Assembly: GCA_023333565.1 (NCBI GenBank)
Contig: JAJKFH010000948.1
Span: 4,290,001 to 4,354,000 of the forward strand
DNA: 64,000 bases
Origin: Puffinus mauretanicus
Taxonomy: Eukaryota; Chordata; Aves; Procellariiformes; Procellariidae
Direction: 5' to 3'
Shown here: piece by piece, positions 63,081 to 64,000 of the stretch
Layout of the letters: the number at the start of each line of letters is the position of its first letter
Numbering within the stretch: position 1 is the stretch's first letter
Notes under the pieces: model-generated
The model's database searches: none
What the model saw: only the letters and a program-made list of their open reading frames with translations
What the model was told of the DNA's origin: nothing
Program-made: the position numbers and the translations under genes

Positions 63081-64000
63081 GTCTCACCTGAAACTTCTAC
63101 CAAAGCACAGAAGCCTCAATGTATTTAAGCACAAAATGCTACAAACCTTCTATATACATATGGAAGCTTTACTTTTCTTATCATACAGTTTTTAAGAATA
63201 TCTGAAAGGTAATTAACAGAATTTGATGACTTTATTTTTCCCCCTCTGATCAGCTAGAAGAGATGCATTTCCACATCAGTGACAACCAAACCCTTAAACT
63301 GGAGTACTTTGAGGCACAGATACAATTTAGCCTGTCGTAAGGAAAAAAAAGGAAAAAAACAAATGCATAACAATTTTAGCCCCAGTTGTCTTATGGGCTT
63401 GTAATTTTCTACCATTCTCTTTTCCCTTTTAGAAATGAATTATAGATGCTTAGATAAAAGAAAAGCTAACAGAGTCTTCTTTTGTTACAACATTCTTGTT
63501 GGCAGAAGGAAGAACCGAAGAAGTTGGCTTGGATTGTGTACAATTTCAAACAATGGGAGGTTGAAAGAATTAGTGTAAATAATCCAAATATAGCCTCCAT
63601 GAGCTGTTTGTCCCAGGTTTATTTCACCTTTCCCAATATCCTCCTTTCCTTTATCATGTACAAGTGCTATGACATTGTGTTTTAGTTGGTACCTTTTGTT
63701 GTTAGGTCTAGTAATTCTTTGTAAAATTATTGATTTATCTTTATTAACTTAGTGTCACTGATGTTCATCACTGATAACTCACAAGGAAATGAAGAATGGC
63801 AAATATTTAAAGCAAATGTATGCTGAATTTTTGGGGTAAAAACCCAGAAGTTTTTGCAATCCATTTTTAGAAATTAATGTTATGAAAAGTAACACTTAAA
63901 TTCCAGATTGGAAAAGTATTCATATATGTGTTAAGTTCTTTCAAATTTCATGGGAGATGCTTTATTCAACTTGGACTAGTTGTCTTTTTATACTCTTTGG
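63081..64000. other. AT-rich unique DNA, no gene seen
   Basis: No gene or transposon was recognised. A-rich words occur at about 63340-63360. The window ends inside this sequence. Confidence 0.55.

Noticed and set aside
1..64000. CRISPR arrays, bacterial operons, tRNA or rRNA genes
   Set aside because: No regularly spaced repeats, no compact coding layout and no recognisable RNA gene signatures were seen; the transposons identify the DNA as avian nuclear.

Overview
The window reads as nuclear DNA from a bird, probably a neoavian lineage rather than a galliform. The evidence is a CR1 LINE with a recognisable endonuclease/reverse transcriptase ORF, further CR1 3' tails ending in the typical ATTCTATG-type repeat (seen here as its complement), and several solo LTRs of the avian endogenous-retrovirus type that starts with TGTCCTGG and ends in a TTAAACCACGACA-like tail. 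The rest is AT-rich, full of stop codons and short homopolymers. I recognise no host protein-coding exon, rRNA, tRNA or CRISPR array. It is best read as intergenic or deep intronic DNA.

Layout. 1-1687: AT-rich unique DNA. 1688-2236: a degraded forward LTR (copy A). 2237-23.5 kb: unique DNA with one possible old CR1 tail (~9.43 kb), a candidate conserved non-coding block (~12.8-13.3 kb) and small tandem repeats. 23.54-24.18 kb: a GC-rich, CA/GT-rich degenerate tandem element, directly joined to a complete reverse-strand solo LTR (copy B, 24177-24697). 24.7-33.2 kb: unique DNA with an AT-rich imperfect hairpin at 25.46-25.55 kb. 33174-33304: a truncated CR1 tail. 34.64-35.46 kb: a second copy of the GC-rich tandem element. 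35521-39413: a reverse-strand CR1 whose middle has been replaced by a 1,089-bp foreign block. 39.4-46.5 kb: unique. 46565-47127: forward LTR copy C. 51290-51822: reverse LTR copy D, a different family. 51.8-62.0 kb: unique, with small hairpins and candidate conserved blocks. 61992-63080: the donor copy of the 1,089-bp block, in inverted orientation. 63.1-64 kb: unique.

The most notable feature is the block 38035-39123. It is the reverse complement of 61992-63080, with the same length (1,089 bp), no indels and only four mismatches found by eye (~99.6% identity). At the left copy it sits between two parts of one CR1: ORF2 on its low-coordinate side and the ORF1 start on the other. This copy is therefore the derived one. 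It was pasted in inverted ~24 kb from its source, and the CR1 sequence that should lie there is missing. No terminal inverted repeats, target-site duplication or poly(A) were seen, so templated repair/template switching fits better than transposition. The two copies could also support inversion of the ~22.9 kb between them.

No genes here work together as a pathway. What can be described is transposable-element history: CR1 insertion, LTR insertion and reduction to solo LTRs, spread of an unclassified tandem-rich element, and a recent local inverted duplication. All identifications are by eye; no database search was run.
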